A DNA stretch of 64,000 bases from JALOAT01 sp041677345 (GCA_041677345.1 JBAYQE010000004.1:1-64000); one strand, 5' to 3'; positions 54,839 to 62,895 are shown, counted from the first letter of the stretch. The notes: a model not told the origin generated them from the sequence alone. Program-made: numbers and translations.

Positions 54839-56005
54839 CTAGAAGATCATCTGGAAGCCCAGTGTCACCTGTTCGTGATCGCGCAGCGCAGCGCTCAGGG
54901 GATGGTCCACATCGAAATCCACCGTCATATATTCGCCGGTGAACTTGAGTTTCTGGCCATCCAAATAGTAGTTAAAACCCACACCTGTTCTGTTGTTATC
55001 GAGTGTGCCGTCTGAAAGATTGTAGTCCGCCTCGTCGTGGCGGGCAAAGATCTGAAGACGGCCGGGCCCCACTTTGTCGGGAAGCAGATAACCACCCTTG
55101 ACGTAATAACCTTCCAGTTCCGTCGTCGCCGGCAAGGAAGGGTCCGGATCGTCATTGATCGCATCGCCCACGCTGTAGTCGAACGCCGCGGCCGATGCGG
55201 TGAACGTGCCGAGCGAGGTGGGATATTCCACGAATACGTCTGCCGTGGTCGCCTCATAATCCTTGACGTCGCTGCGCGTCGTGAAATTACCGTAGGCGAC
55301 ATCCGCCTGGGTGTCATAGCTCACGCCCACGGTGAAGACCGTGCGGGTACCCAGGTAGGTGCCGCGATACCCATAGTCGTACTCCGGTTCGAGCGGGCTC
55401 CAGTGCACGCGTGCGGTCAGCCGCGGTGAGTCGGTGACTACGTCATCGTTCTCGCGGCCATCCGCAGCCATGAAACGGTACTGGAAGGCACCATCCGCCA
55501 AGTTCCCCCACAACGCCACACCTGTGTCGCGGGTGCCTCCAAACGGTGTAAACGAGATGTCGCTGCGATCCAGCGTCAGTGGTTCCAGACACGCCTCCAG
55601 GTTCTCGCGGGAGAAGGTCTGCTTGAAGCGACCGGCGATGAGCCGCATGGCATCGGAGTAGTCGAGGGTTACATAGGCATCGCGATAGAAGACCTCCCGA
55701 TCGTCCAGGCCATCCTTGCTGTCGCTGCCGGCCTCGAGCTGCGCGTAGAAGCCCACGTAATCGTTGTATTGGCCGGTGAAGGTAAGTCGGTTGCGACGCA
55801 GGAAAAAATCCGTCTGATCGCCGTCATCGCCCGAGGAAGTGAAATCCTGCTGTTGTGCCCAAATCTGCAAGGCGTAGTTCACTGAGATATACCCCTGCTC
55901 ACCGAACTGGATCGAAGGTCCAGCCAGGGCGATGGCCGGCAGGCCGGCCGCGAACACGCCGGCGGCGACAAGACTGCGGCGTGGCTTGTTGTTTCTGGTC
56001 ATCAT
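54839..56005 (-). CDS. Outer-membrane porin of phosphate-selective/ExtI-like type
   Basis: A 388-aa outer-membrane barrel: signal peptide ending AIALA (about residue 28), first strand IQFGEQGYISVNYALQIWAQ, then TDFFLRRNRLTFTGQYNDYVGFYAQLEAGSD and a C-terminal EQVTLGFQMIF ending in Phe. The FFLRRNRL...GQ pattern is that of polyphosphate/phosphate-selective-type porins and, from memory, of porins (ExtI) in selenite/tellurite reduction operons. GGGGAG lies 11 bases before the ATG. Placed after two multihaem cytochromes and a rhodanese-like lipoprotein, it may form part of a porin-cytochrome conduit or admit the oxyanion substrate. Confidence 0.85.
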   Translation of the reverse strand: MMTRNNKPRRSLVAAGVFAAGLPAIALAGPSIQFGEQGYISVNYALQIWAQQQDFTSSGDDGDQTDFFLRRNRLTFTGQYNDYVGFYAQLEAGSDSKDGLDDREVFYRDAYVTLDYSDAMRLIAGRFKQTFSRENLEACLEPLTLDRSDISFTPFGGTRDTGVALWGNLADGAFQYRFMAADGRENDDVVTDSPRLTARVHWSPLEPEYDYGYRGTYLGTRTVFTVGVSYDTQADVAYGNFTTRSDVKDYEATTADVFVEYPTSLGTFTASAAAFDYSVGDAINDDPDPSLPATTELEGYYVKGGYLLPDKVGPGRLQIFARHDEADYNLSDGTLDNNRTGVGFNYYLDGQKLKFTGEYMTVDFDVDHPLSAALRDHEQVTLGFQMIF

Positions 56006-56006
56006 G

Positions 56007-56504
56007 CTACTTGCTCCCCATCACGCTCAAGTAACGAGTCAACTTCGATTCCGCATCCCCGGAGTGGCAGCTCGCGCAACTTTCCGCCGGCTGCATGCGC
56101 GGGTTGGCGATCAATTTGTTGTGCGCCATCTCCTTGCGGATGATGCGCGGGTTGCCGTTATGACAGCCGGCGCAGGAGTTGTTGACGGTACGGTGTTCCG
56201 CATGCCACGGCCCCGTGGCCGGATCTTCGTTGGGTGCATCTGCGCGACTGCCGTTATGGCACTTGAAACAGCTGGAGGCACCGAGGCCGCAGGCATTGGC
56301 CACACCGATGATGGAAAAGCCGCTGACACCTTCATGGGCCTCCGCGAGGCTTTCGGCGCCCCACCCCGTCTCGGGTTCGAGACCCGCCATCGAGCGCGGC
56401 ACGGATTCGAACACGGCGACGCCGACGCCGATCACGCACAGGGAAAGGAATGCCAGGCCTGCATTGCGCAGTCTGCGTGCCACAAGTTTAATCAGGGCTC
56501 CCAT
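56007..56504 (-). CDS. Membrane-anchored trihaem c-type cytochrome
   Basis: A 165-aa protein with an N-terminal membrane anchor or signal (AGLAFLSLCVIGVGVAVF, residues 15-32) and three CXXCH haem motifs: CFKCH at 79, CAGCH at 111, CASCH at 143. Several extra His residues (WHAEH, AHNK) could be distal haem ligands. AAGGAG six bases before the ATG at 56504 fixes the start; longer in-frame versions upstream are not supported. It probably relays electrons at the outer face of the inner membrane. Confidence 0.88.
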   Translation of the reverse strand: MGALIKLVARRLRNAGLAFLSLCVIGVGVAVFESVPRSMAGLEPETGWGAESLAEAHEGVSGFSIIGVANACGLGASSCFKCHNGSRADAPNEDPATGPWHAEHRTVNNSCAGCHNGNPRIIRKEMAHNKLIANPRMQPAESCASCHSGDAESKLTRYLSVMGSK

Positions 56505-56505
56505 G

Positions 56506-56751
56506 TCATTCTCCTTTGGTCTTGTCATCGGATGATGAGGGGCGCGATTTGTCCCCTGGTGGTAAAGTCCATGCGCGCCGGTGCTCGGCTGCGCGGATTG
56601 CCTTTTCGTCCAGTCCGTCATTGCACATGCAGGCCGGACCGTTGCGGAACTTGAGGCGGGATTCCCGACCCGGTTCATCACCGGGTCGGGCCGATGCCGG
56701 CCATGACGCCATCAGCAGGACGGCAATGAGCACACCCTCAACAGTCCGCAT
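56506..56751 (-). CDS. Small exported protein with CMC motif
   Basis: An 81-aa protein with a clear signal peptide (MRTVEGVLIAVLLMASWPASA) and a 60-residue mature part. The only striking element is NGPACMCNDGLDEKAI, a C-x-C pair; the end is Lys/Asp-rich (SSSDDKTKGE). Its position between two cytochromes, with its stop one base from the next start, places it in the pathway. It may correspond to the small ExtJ-type protein of ext operons, which I cannot confirm from sequence. Start could also be GTG 56760. Confidence 0.65.
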   Translation of the reverse strand: MRTVEGVLIAVLLMASWPASARPGDEPGRESRLKFRNGPACMCNDGLDEKAIRAAEHRRAWTLPPGDKSRPSSSDDKTKGE

Positions 56752-58015
56752 CGCCGTCACACATCGCCAATGTGTCCACAGGTTGTATGCGCAGGTTTTC
56801 CAGTGATCGCGAAAGCCGCAAGGCGTTAAAGCGCGTAGCAGCTGCCTCGCTTAACGCTGCACGAAGCTCGGTGACGGTCCCAGTGTCCATGAGCGATGCC
56901 TTTTGCAGGCTGTCCGCGAACACCCGCTCGTAGTGTTCGCGCGGCGCCACATCCAGGCTGAGCTCGATACGCCAGCCCGCTTCCGTCGGCAACGGGAAAT
57001 CACGCTCGAACTCGAAGGTGCCCCCGGCGGGGATGCGCCGGTCGAACTGCTCATCGGTAAGGCTAACGTCCACCTGCCAGCCGATGATCTCCTCGGCTAC
57101 CGGGCGTGTTTCTCCATCGGGCCCGAGCAGTGCCAGCCGCGCATATACCTTGGGCACCATGTAGGTCGGGAAATGGTGTCCCGCGCCCGTATTGCTCAGC
57201 CGTACCCGTGCCACGGCGCGTCCGTTTTCGCGCAGAGGGATCAGCTCCACGGTGAGTGCCTTGCGCACCATCTCCGGGTCGTGGATACCGCGAAACAGGT
57301 GTTGCCGCTCGGGCATGTGGCACTGCTGGCATGACTGCTTGCCTGCAAAGGGACTGGCCTGCCACTGTGCCAGCGTATCCTCCTGCAGCTTGCCGGCGAC
57401 GCGGGGGCCGTCCTCCGGAAACTGGTGGCATGTGGCGCAGAAGCGGCTGTCCTCGAACGCATCGTGTGCGGTGAAGCCGCCGTGTGCTGTTCCCTGCAGC
57501 CGGGTCTCTGCTCGCGCCGGCGGACCAAAGCGGTCGTGACCCCGCACGTGACATGCCGCACATGCCACGCCTTGCCGGTGCAGATCGGCGGGGACGTAAT
57601 CGGGACGCGCCTTTGCAGGTGCGGCCGACCACCCGCGCTCCAGTGCTACGAGGGCCTTCTGCTCGGCCAGTGGCGCATGGCAGCGCAGGCAGCGATTGCC
57701 TTGTTCCTGATTCATCAAGCGCAGTTGCCACTGGATGCCGGGGCCCATGGTGCGGCTGTGCAGACTGCCGCCCCAGGCCTCCCACTGCGCGGTGTGGCAC
57801 TGTGCGCATGACGCCGCATCGAGCGATGCCTCCAGGGCGGGACGATCGACCACTGGTGCGCCCTGCGGCGGCAGGGGGTGGTTCCAGTGGTTGGTAAGAA
57901 AACTTTCCACGGACTCCTCCGCAACCGGTAGGGTGGAGACGCGGCCAAGCCATGTTTGCCATGCGAACACCGCCAGGCCCACGCTCACCACCATACCGAT
58001 CAAGAAACGAAGCAT
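56738..58015 (-). CDS. Pentahaem c-type cytochrome
   Basis: A 425-aa protein with an N-terminal signal anchor (FLIGMVVSVGLAVFAWQTWL) and five CXXCH motifs: CAQCH, CLRCH, CAACH, CATCH and CQQCH, all within about residues 70-235. The remaining 190 residues form a beta-rich domain without haem motifs (VRLSNTGAGHHFPTYMVPKVYA), a His-containing segment that could bind metal. The C-terminus ends with MCDGDADC. Resembles multihaem cytochromes with a C-terminal carbohydrate-binding-like domain. Periplasmic electron carrier or catalytic reductase subunit; substrate unknown. Confidence 0.88.
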   Translation of the reverse strand: MLRFLIGMVVSVGLAVFAWQTWLGRVSTLPVAEESVESFLTNHWNHPLPPQGAPVVDRPALEASLDAASCAQCHTAQWEAWGGSLHSRTMGPGIQWQLRLMNQEQGNRCLRCHAPLAEQKALVALERGWSAAPAKARPDYVPADLHRQGVACAACHVRGHDRFGPPARAETRLQGTAHGGFTAHDAFEDSRFCATCHQFPEDGPRVAGKLQEDTLAQWQASPFAGKQSCQQCHMPERQHLFRGIHDPEMVRKALTVELIPLRENGRAVARVRLSNTGAGHHFPTYMVPKVYARLALLGPDGETRPVAEEIIGWQVDVSLTDEQFDRRIPAGGTFEFERDFPLPTEAGWRIELSLDVAPREHYERVFADSLQKASLMDTGTVTELRAALSEAAATRFNALRLSRSLENLRIQPVDTLAMCDGDADC

Positions 58016-58057
58016 AGGTTTGGATTACCACGGACCCTCAGGCGGCCCGCTGTTTGA

Positions 58058-59632
58058 CTAACCGCCGCAAGGATTCGGAGGCAGCAGGCTGCCGCCGCCG
58101 CTGCCACCCGCGCCACCGCCTGCATCCGCACCTTCCTGCGCCGGAGTCTTGTATGCCCTGTCCGCCATGACGATCGCATCGGCGGAGGTCGCGAAAGCGT
58201 TGGTGATCGTGCGGGGTGCAATGGTTGGGGCCGCATCATCCGCGTAGCGGAAGAAAGAACGGCTCACCAAGTCTGTCCTCCACGGTGATCCCACCGGAAG
58301 GATGTAGTCGCCGTTGACGCTCGCTTCGCGGGTCTGCTTGTAAGCCAGCGAATTCCATTCGATCATGGCGCCGTCGTAAAAGCGCGTCGGATACCCGAGG
58401 ATGGCGGCACTGGCGAAGCCGGTGATCATGGCGCGGAAGGTGGTTTCACAATAGGTGTAAACGGTATCGCCGGGTTGGTAGGCGTTTCCCTCTCCTAACG
58501 GCGCATACATACCGTCCACAAAACCGATACCGCCAACGGTCTTTCCCTGCATGTAGGCTTCCAGTTCGGCCTTGGTCCGGTACGCGAAACCCTTGGTGGA
58601 ATCGAGAAGGCGCGTGAACTGCAGTTGCACTGCTCCGTTTGGATGACCCTGCTTGGAGCCGGCGTTCTGGAAGGACTTCATGTAGTCATAGCCGGCTTCC
58701 GGTAGGCAATAGGCCGCTGCGCATGCGGTCGTACCCGTGTTCTCACCGTTTTCCATCTGCTCGCCGGCGCTGTACTGGCTCAGGTTGCGTGCATCCCAAA
58801 GAAATACGCCGTCCGCTGTGTTATTCCTGTCTTCGACGGTGACAATGGACATCATGTCACTGAGGGTTGCCTGCAGCGCGGTGTTATCCACCTTCAGGTC
58901 ACGTACGCTGGCGGTTCCCTGGTAGGAAGGCACATCGGCACTGGCCATGAACAGATCAGGGGTCCAAGGGGTCTGCTCTGCATCGCCTGCCGCCAGGAAC
59001 TGGTTACCACCATTGAGTGCAGCCAGGTTTTTGTTCGCGACACCCCAGTAACGCAATGCGTACCAGCAGCGCCCCTGCGCCATCGCGTTTCCGGTGCTGC
59101 CCGTACCCATGGCGCATACGATCATGTCATTCTGCGGATCGATGTCGTGCGCTTGCAGCAAGGCATCCATCTTGGCTCCATCCGGCACCATCTGCGTGGT
59201 TTGAATGACGCCGTTATCCCTGGTTTGGGTCCACCAGCCGGTGATGTCGTTGCCGCTTGGCACGTGATATGTGAACACATTGGCCTTGTCGGACTTGATG
59301 AATTGCGCGCCACCCGGGCCAGCACTGAGCTGAAGGATTATTAGCTTGCCGGTGACACCTGCGGGACGTTCGTTTTCCCAGTCGGCAATCCAGCGCCGGA
59401 GGGTGTTACCGGTGATGAGCCCGTTCTCGTTATCGTCATAATCAAGTGCTGAGGCTTGCGCGATCTCCGCCGCGGTATTCACCTTCACCGCCGTCAGGTC
59501 ACCGTTGTTACGCAGGTCAGCAGATGCGCTGTCTTCCGTACCGCACGCGCTCAGAATCATCGTGGTTATGCAGGTCAGCCCGACAGCGATACCGCTGCGC
59601 CAACCCATGGGATGTGATGCCTTTCCGGTCAT
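58058..59632 (-). CDS. Rhodanese-like lipoprotein (ExtH-like)
   Basis: A 524-aa lipoprotein: lipobox LSAC gives mature Cys30. Two rhodanese-like halves follow; the second has the probable active-site Cys at about 395 (VYTYCETTFRAMI) with the SAAILGYPTRFYDGAMIEWNS segment that follows a catalytic loop, whereas the first half shows VFLWDARNLSQYS without a cysteine loop. The tail is Gly-rich (ADAGGGAGGSGGG). It resembles the rhodanese-like ExtH of selenite/tellurite reduction operons (recognised from memory). Sulfur or selenium transfer at the membrane surface is inferred. Confidence 0.85.
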   Translation of the reverse strand: MTGKASHPMGWRSGIAVGLTCITTMILSACGTEDSASADLRNNGDLTAVKVNTAAEIAQASALDYDDNENGLITGNTLRRWIADWENERPAGVTGKLIILQLSAGPGGAQFIKSDKANVFTYHVPSGNDITGWWTQTRDNGVIQTTQMVPDGAKMDALLQAHDIDPQNDMIVCAMGTGSTGNAMAQGRCWYALRYWGVANKNLAALNGGNQFLAAGDAEQTPWTPDLFMASADVPSYQGTASVRDLKVDNTALQATLSDMMSIVTVEDRNNTADGVFLWDARNLSQYSAGEQMENGENTGTTACAAAYCLPEAGYDYMKSFQNAGSKQGHPNGAVQLQFTRLLDSTKGFAYRTKAELEAYMQGKTVGGIGFVDGMYAPLGEGNAYQPGDTVYTYCETTFRAMITGFASAAILGYPTRFYDGAMIEWNSLAYKQTREASVNGDYILPVGSPWRTDLVSRSFFRYADDAAPTIAPRTITNAFATSADAIVMADRAYKTPAQEGADAGGGAGGSGGGSLLPPNPCGG

Positions 59633-59686
59633 GTTTATTCCACTCCTCCACTTGCGTGTTCGTAGCGGCAGGGTTGCCGCAACCCT

Positions 59687-59881
59687 TCAATCGACGGCGG
59701 CCTCCTTGAAAACCACCGGTACGGCGCCGGCTACGAGGGCGTCCAACAGGCGTTCCACGTCTCCGGCGCTGGCTTCCATGACGTGGCAATCGAGCGATCT
59801 GAGTGCCTGTTTCAGACGTTCCTGCAGTTCTCCGTGGGTCCCTGCCTCGGTGCTGATCCAGAGAATCGGCCGCGCGCTCAT
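59687..59881 (-). CDS. Very small DsrE-like protein A
   Basis: A 64-aa protein (MSARPILWISTEAGTHGELQERLKQAL...), beta-alpha pattern with one Cys (LDCHVMEASAGD). Its start overlaps the stop of the next upstream gene in ATGA. Half the size of normal DsrE subunits, it may pair with its neighbour to make one Rossmann-like unit. No direct homology is claimed; the call rests on the beta-alpha layout and operon place. Confidence 0.5.
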   Translation of the reverse strand: MSARPILWISTEAGTHGELQERLKQALRSLDCHVMEASAGDVERLLDALVAGAVPVVFKEAAVD

Positions 59882-60129
59882 AGCACGTACACCGCGTCCG
59901 AGGTGGCGATGGATTGCGCGAGGCCATGAATGTCTTCGCTGCGCGAGAGATCGGCATGTTCGACCGCCACGTCAGCGAACTCCAGCGCTTCGAGTTGCTC
60001 GTCGGCGTCGGGATCCAGCGGGCCGCACACCTTCACCCTGACCTGGTCATCCAGCAGGGTCAGTCCGGTGGCCATGCGCAACGCCTCGGTGCGTTTGTTC
60101 AAGGCCACCACAAGGATCGTCTTCTGCAT
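59878..60129 (-). CDS. Very small DsrE-like protein B
   Basis: An 83-aa protein (MQKTILVVALNKRTEALRMATGLTL...) with a DsrE-type opening and one Cys in VRVKVCGPLDPDAD. AGGAGGACTC lies before the start. Coupled to protein A through ATGA and nine bases from the DsrE gene upstream. DsrE-family members bind persulfide or carry sulfur; this one is short, so that role is inferred. Confidence 0.6.
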   Translation of the reverse strand: MQKTILVVALNKRTEALRMATGLTLLDDQVRVKVCGPLDPDADEQLEALEFADVAVEHADLSRSEDIHGLAQSIATSDAVYVL

Positions 60130-60138
60130 GAGTCCTCC

Positions 60139-60450
60139 TCAAAACACCGCGACGCGATCGCTCCAGCGCACCAGTTCTGCATCCTGGTACTGGCCGCCCA
60201 CCACGACCTGCGTGTCGATGGGCTTGGGCACATGAATCCCGTAACGTTCCATGCTGTGCTCGCACACCGCGAGGGTGGTGCAGCGCTCTGCCACGAGTTT
60301 TTGCAGATGGGGGTCGTGCATTGCTTCCACACCCGAATCGGAAAGGAAACAGCGCAGTTCAATGCCACGGTCAGCGGCCATGCCCATCAATGCCAGGGCC
60401 GGTGCGGTGAGTCTGTTTTCAGTAATGACGATTCCGAGCTTCACGATCAC
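60139..60450 (-). CDS. DsrE-family protein
   Basis: A 103-aa DsrE/DsrF-like protein: IVKLGIVITENRLTAPALALMGMAADRGIELRCFLSD gives the Rossmann-like first half, and VAERCTTLAVCEHSMERYGI holds the conserved cysteine region. Members act as persulfide carriers in sulfur oxidation or relay to TusA. Its ATG overlaps the stop of the TusA-like gene upstream in ATGA. Confidence 0.8.
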   Translation of the reverse strand: MIVKLGIVITENRLTAPALALMGMAADRGIELRCFLSDSGVEAMHDPHLQKLVAERCTTLAVCEHSMERYGIHVPKPIDTQVVVGGQYQDAELVRWSDRVAVF

Positions 60451-60698
60451 GCCTTCTGGATCTTCCAGGTAAATGAGCCGTTGATGTCCTGACGTTCAAC
60501 GATGTCGTTGCCCTCGTTCTCACACATGGCGGCGATGGATTCGCCGGAAGACGGGTTGTCGAACACCAGGGTGAGCACGTCGCCGGATGCCATCTTCTGC
60601 AATGCCTTCTTGGTGTACATCTGCGGATGTGGACAGCTGTAGCCGCGCACGTCGAGGGCGTAACTGCCGTCACCGGTCTGTTCGAATTTGACTGCCAT
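60447..60698 (-). CDS. TusA-family sulfur carrier (second copy)
   Basis: An 83-aa TusA/SirA-fold protein. The active cysteine is C22 in YSCPHPQMYTKKAL, and the end has the usual helix-beta pattern (NEGNDIVERQDINGSFTWKI). The CPxP motif becomes CPHP. TusA accepts persulfide from rhodanese or DsrE and delivers it on. Lies 27 bases after the YedE-type gene. Confidence 0.9.
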   Translation of the reverse strand: MAVKFEQTGDGSYALDVRGYSCPHPQMYTKKALQKMASGDVLTLVFDNPSSGESIAAMCENEGNDIVERQDINGSFTWKIQKA

Positions 60699-60725
60699 GG
60701 GTCGCTCCTTGTATTGCCAGGGGGT

Positions 60726-62180
60726 TCAGAAATCACATTCGCCAGCGCGGCTGGAGCGCCATTCAAGCCAGGTGTTGAACGCCTTCACGCCCAGCCAGCC
60801 GCCGCCCACCATGCCGGCCAGGAACACCCAGCCGGAGAGATCGCCGTTGGTGACGGTGGCAAAGAAGGCGCCGATGTTGCAGCCCATGCCAATGCGCGCG
60901 CCGATGCCCATGAGGGTGCCGCCTATCAGGGCGAATACGGCGGTCTCGAGGCTCGGCAATTTCCATTTGAATTCCCGGCGCAGGTGCGCCATCACGGCGG
61001 CACCGAGAATGATGCCGATGGACATGAAACCGGGCGCGTTGAGCAGCGGGTTGGGAAGGCCGTTGTCCAGGCCGAAGAAGATGTTGTCCAGGTTCTCGAC
61101 GCCAAGCTGGTTCAGTATCCAGCCGCCCCATTGGGCTTCTTGCGTGGTGATGTACCAGTAGCCCGGATCGAACACGGTCCCCTGCAACGACAGGCCGTTC
61201 TGATAGCCCATGGCCTCGAGCAGTTCGCCGAAGTTGAAGATGCCGTAGTGCTCGCGCAGGGCACCGGTGATCCACATCTGCATGCCTGCGAAGAGGCCCA
61301 ATCCAGCGCCGGCGAGGGCGGTACTCTTCGAGGAGGTGATCATGGCCCACAGGCCGTCGAGGTGATTGCCCAGGCTTGGCGTGGTGATCTTTTCGCGACG
61401 CAGGTAGTTGCGGCGGAAGTAGAACACGTAGATCAGTACGAGCAGCGCGAGTGCGGGCAGGATGGCGGAAAACAGCGCATTGGCGATGAAGGCGCCTGCC
61501 AAGGTACCTTCCATGCCCATGGTTTCGGCGACGGTCGTGCCCTTCAAATCCCAGATGTAGCCGGCGGTGAACAGGTCGAACCAGCCTTCGGTGGCCGTCA
61601 ACTCCGGCGGCATGTCCTTGGCCGCGGCGGACACCTGCCACGACGCGGGCGCCAGTGCATCCACCCAGCCGCCGGCGGTGACGATGATCGCCTGCGAGAA
61701 CGAGATGGCGAAGACCACCAGCATGGAACCCACATTGCCTTCACCGGCTTTATACAGCGAGCCCGAAGCGCAACCGCCGGTGAAGACCATGCCAAAACCG
61801 AAGATCAACCCACCCAGGATGACGTGCCAGCCCAAGGGATGGGGCGCAAAGGTGCTGAATCCGGCTGCCTGTACCGTGGCTGCGGTGAGTGAAAACAAGG
61901 CCACGGCGATGAGCATGCCCACCGCCATGCGCGGCACGCCTACCGCAAACAAGTCACGCACGGCGGAGGCCATGCAGAATCGCCCGTATTGCAGCAGCAG
62001 CCCGTAGATGACGCCGAACCAGGCGTATACCAGCAGGTATACGAAACGTGTATCGACGCTGAGCGCCGCCACCGAGCCCAGGGCGACCAACCCGACGATG
62101 GTCATGGCCGGTCGGAGGTTGCGCTCCCGGGCGCGGTCCACGAACAATCGTTTGGCCTGCAGTACGCTTTCTTCGTTCAT
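60726..62180 (-). CDS. YeeE/YedE-family transporter
   Basis: A 484-aa integral membrane protein with roughly 9-11 helices. The family motifs GMVFTGGCASGSLYKAGEG and ARIGMGCNIGAFFATVTNGD each carry the conserved Cys of YeeE/YedE, which take up thiosulfate or related sulfur species (YeeE) or belong to selenium metabolism (YedE). Start MNEESVLQ at 62180 with AAGGA upstream; the earlier in-frame start is not used. Coupled to the TusA-like gene before it by ATGA overlap. Flanking TusA copies suggest direct hand-over of sulfur or selenium on entry. Confidence 0.9.
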   Translation of the reverse strand: MNEESVLQAKRLFVDRARERNLRPAMTIVGLVALGSVAALSVDTRFVYLLVYAWFGVIYGLLLQYGRFCMASAVRDLFAVGVPRMAVGMLIAVALFSLTAATVQAAGFSTFAPHPLGWHVILGGLIFGFGMVFTGGCASGSLYKAGEGNVGSMLVVFAISFSQAIIVTAGGWVDALAPASWQVSAAAKDMPPELTATEGWFDLFTAGYIWDLKGTTVAETMGMEGTLAGAFIANALFSAILPALALLVLIYVFYFRRNYLRREKITTPSLGNHLDGLWAMITSSKSTALAGAGLGLFAGMQMWITGALREHYGIFNFGELLEAMGYQNGLSLQGTVFDPGYWYITTQEAQWGGWILNQLGVENLDNIFFGLDNGLPNPLLNAPGFMSIGIILGAAVMAHLRREFKWKLPSLETAVFALIGGTLMGIGARIGMGCNIGAFFATVTNGDLSGWVFLAGMVGGGWLGVKAFNTWLEWRSSRAGECDF

Positions 62181-62539
62181 ACCCGTCCTTCGCTTGGTTT
62201 GTTCTCGGGGGTAACCTGGAGGCCCTTGCACATATAGACCCGCCAGTGGTCCACATCCTTGACCGTCGCCATGTGCGTGCCACCCACGGCAAACATGAGC
62301 GCGGGAACCGTCTCGACGGTGGCCGGGTTGTCGGAGAGCAACTCGATCACCTCGCCTTCATGCAACTGTTCCATCACCTTCATGGTGAGGAGTTGCGGCC
62401 GCGGACAGGCCGCACCCAGGCAATCGAGCGTGCGCGCCACCGTCACACATCCGGTCGGCAACACCACCGTGACGGAGTGGTTCGTTACCGAGGACTGCGG
62501 CCTTTCGATCAACCAGCTCCGCCACCAGCGCATACCCAT
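62177..62539 (-). CDS. TusA-family protein with N-terminal extension, first gene of operon
   Basis: A 120-aa protein. TusA domain begins near residue 34 with VARTLDCLGAACPRPQLLTMK, catalytic C45 in CPRP, and ends WRVYMCKG. An extra N-terminal 33 residues (MGMRWWRSWLIERPQSSV...) lie before the domain; the WRVYMCKG-type cysteine is also additional. ATG at 62539 has AGGG at a normal distance. Overlaps the YedE gene by ATGA and lies 34 bases from the sigma-54 promoter. Confidence 0.85.
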   Translation of the reverse strand: MGMRWWRSWLIERPQSSVTNHSVTVVLPTGCVTVARTLDCLGAACPRPQLLTMKVMEQLHEGEVIELLSDNPATVETVPALMFAVGGTHMATVKDVDHWRVYMCKGLQVTPENKPSEGRV

Positions 62540-62572
62540 GGCCACCCTGCCGTGTAGTTACGTCAGGTTAGA

Positions 62573-62588
62573 GGCAGCTTTCGTGCCA
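62573..62588 (-). promoter_or_regulatory. Sigma-54 promoter of the tusA-yedE-to-porin operon
   Basis: On the minus strand TGGCACG (62588-62582) matches the -24 consensus in all seven bases, four bases follow, then CTGCC (62577-62573) with the GC of -12 correctly spaced (GG-N10-GC). Predicted start near 62563, about 24 bases before the first ATG. Two matching enhancer-like sites lie upstream. Confidence 0.75.
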
Positions 62589-62642
62589 CGAGTAAAATTC
62601 CCGGGATATCATCAGGATGAGTTTTTTCTGTGCGAACAGCGC

Positions 62643-62657
62643 AATGCAAAGTGCAAT
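62643..62657. promoter_or_regulatory. Enhancer-like site 1 (AATGCA-N3-TGCAAT)
   Basis: Two six-base half-sites, five of six positions inverted, separated by three bases. Centre about 87 bp upstream of the predicted start, 40 bp from site 2, so both face the same side of the helix. Probable binding site for the NtrC-type regulator. Confidence 0.6.
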
Positions 62658-62682
62658 GCCGGATCAGCTCTGCGGAGGGTTC

Positions 62683-62697
62683 ATTGCAAAATGCAAT
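62683..62697. promoter_or_regulatory. Enhancer-like site 2 (ATTGCA-N3-TGCAAT)
   Basis: Perfect six-base inverted half-sites with a three-base spacer, about 127 bp upstream of the predicted sigma-54 start. Together with site 1 this defines a consensus for the regulator encoded at 51913-53340. A weak IHF-like sequence (62607-62619) lies between the sites and the promoter. Confidence 0.65.
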
Positions 62698-62805
62698 CGG
62701 CGGAACAAACGCAAATGACCGCGACACAGGAGTCGGCAGCGACGCCTGTCGCTAATTAGGCGTCATGCAACACACGCGCTTGTTTGGAGTAGCAAGGGCA
62801 GTGCT

Positions 62806-62895
62806 ATGGCAAGCGTTGAAGACCTTATGAATCAATCATTGGCACTGAAGGAGGGGAATCAGAAGGCGCTGCGGCAGCGGAGGAACGCACCGTAA
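62806..62895 (+). CDS. 29-codon ORF of unknown nature
   Basis: MASVEDLMNQSLALKEGNQ... with AAGG eight bases before the ATG. The peptide is a helix-forming, polar sequence ending in RRNAP. It may be a truncated gene start whose downstream part was lost, or a genuine small protein. Low support beyond the ribosome site. Confidence 0.3.
   Translation: MASVEDLMNQSLALKEGNQKALRQRRNAP

Noticed and set aside
62741..62764. GACGCCT/AGGCGTC inverted repeat as a terminator or third regulator site
   Set aside because: Ten-base loop, no T-run, and the sequence does not match the ATTGCA-N3-TGCAAT sites.
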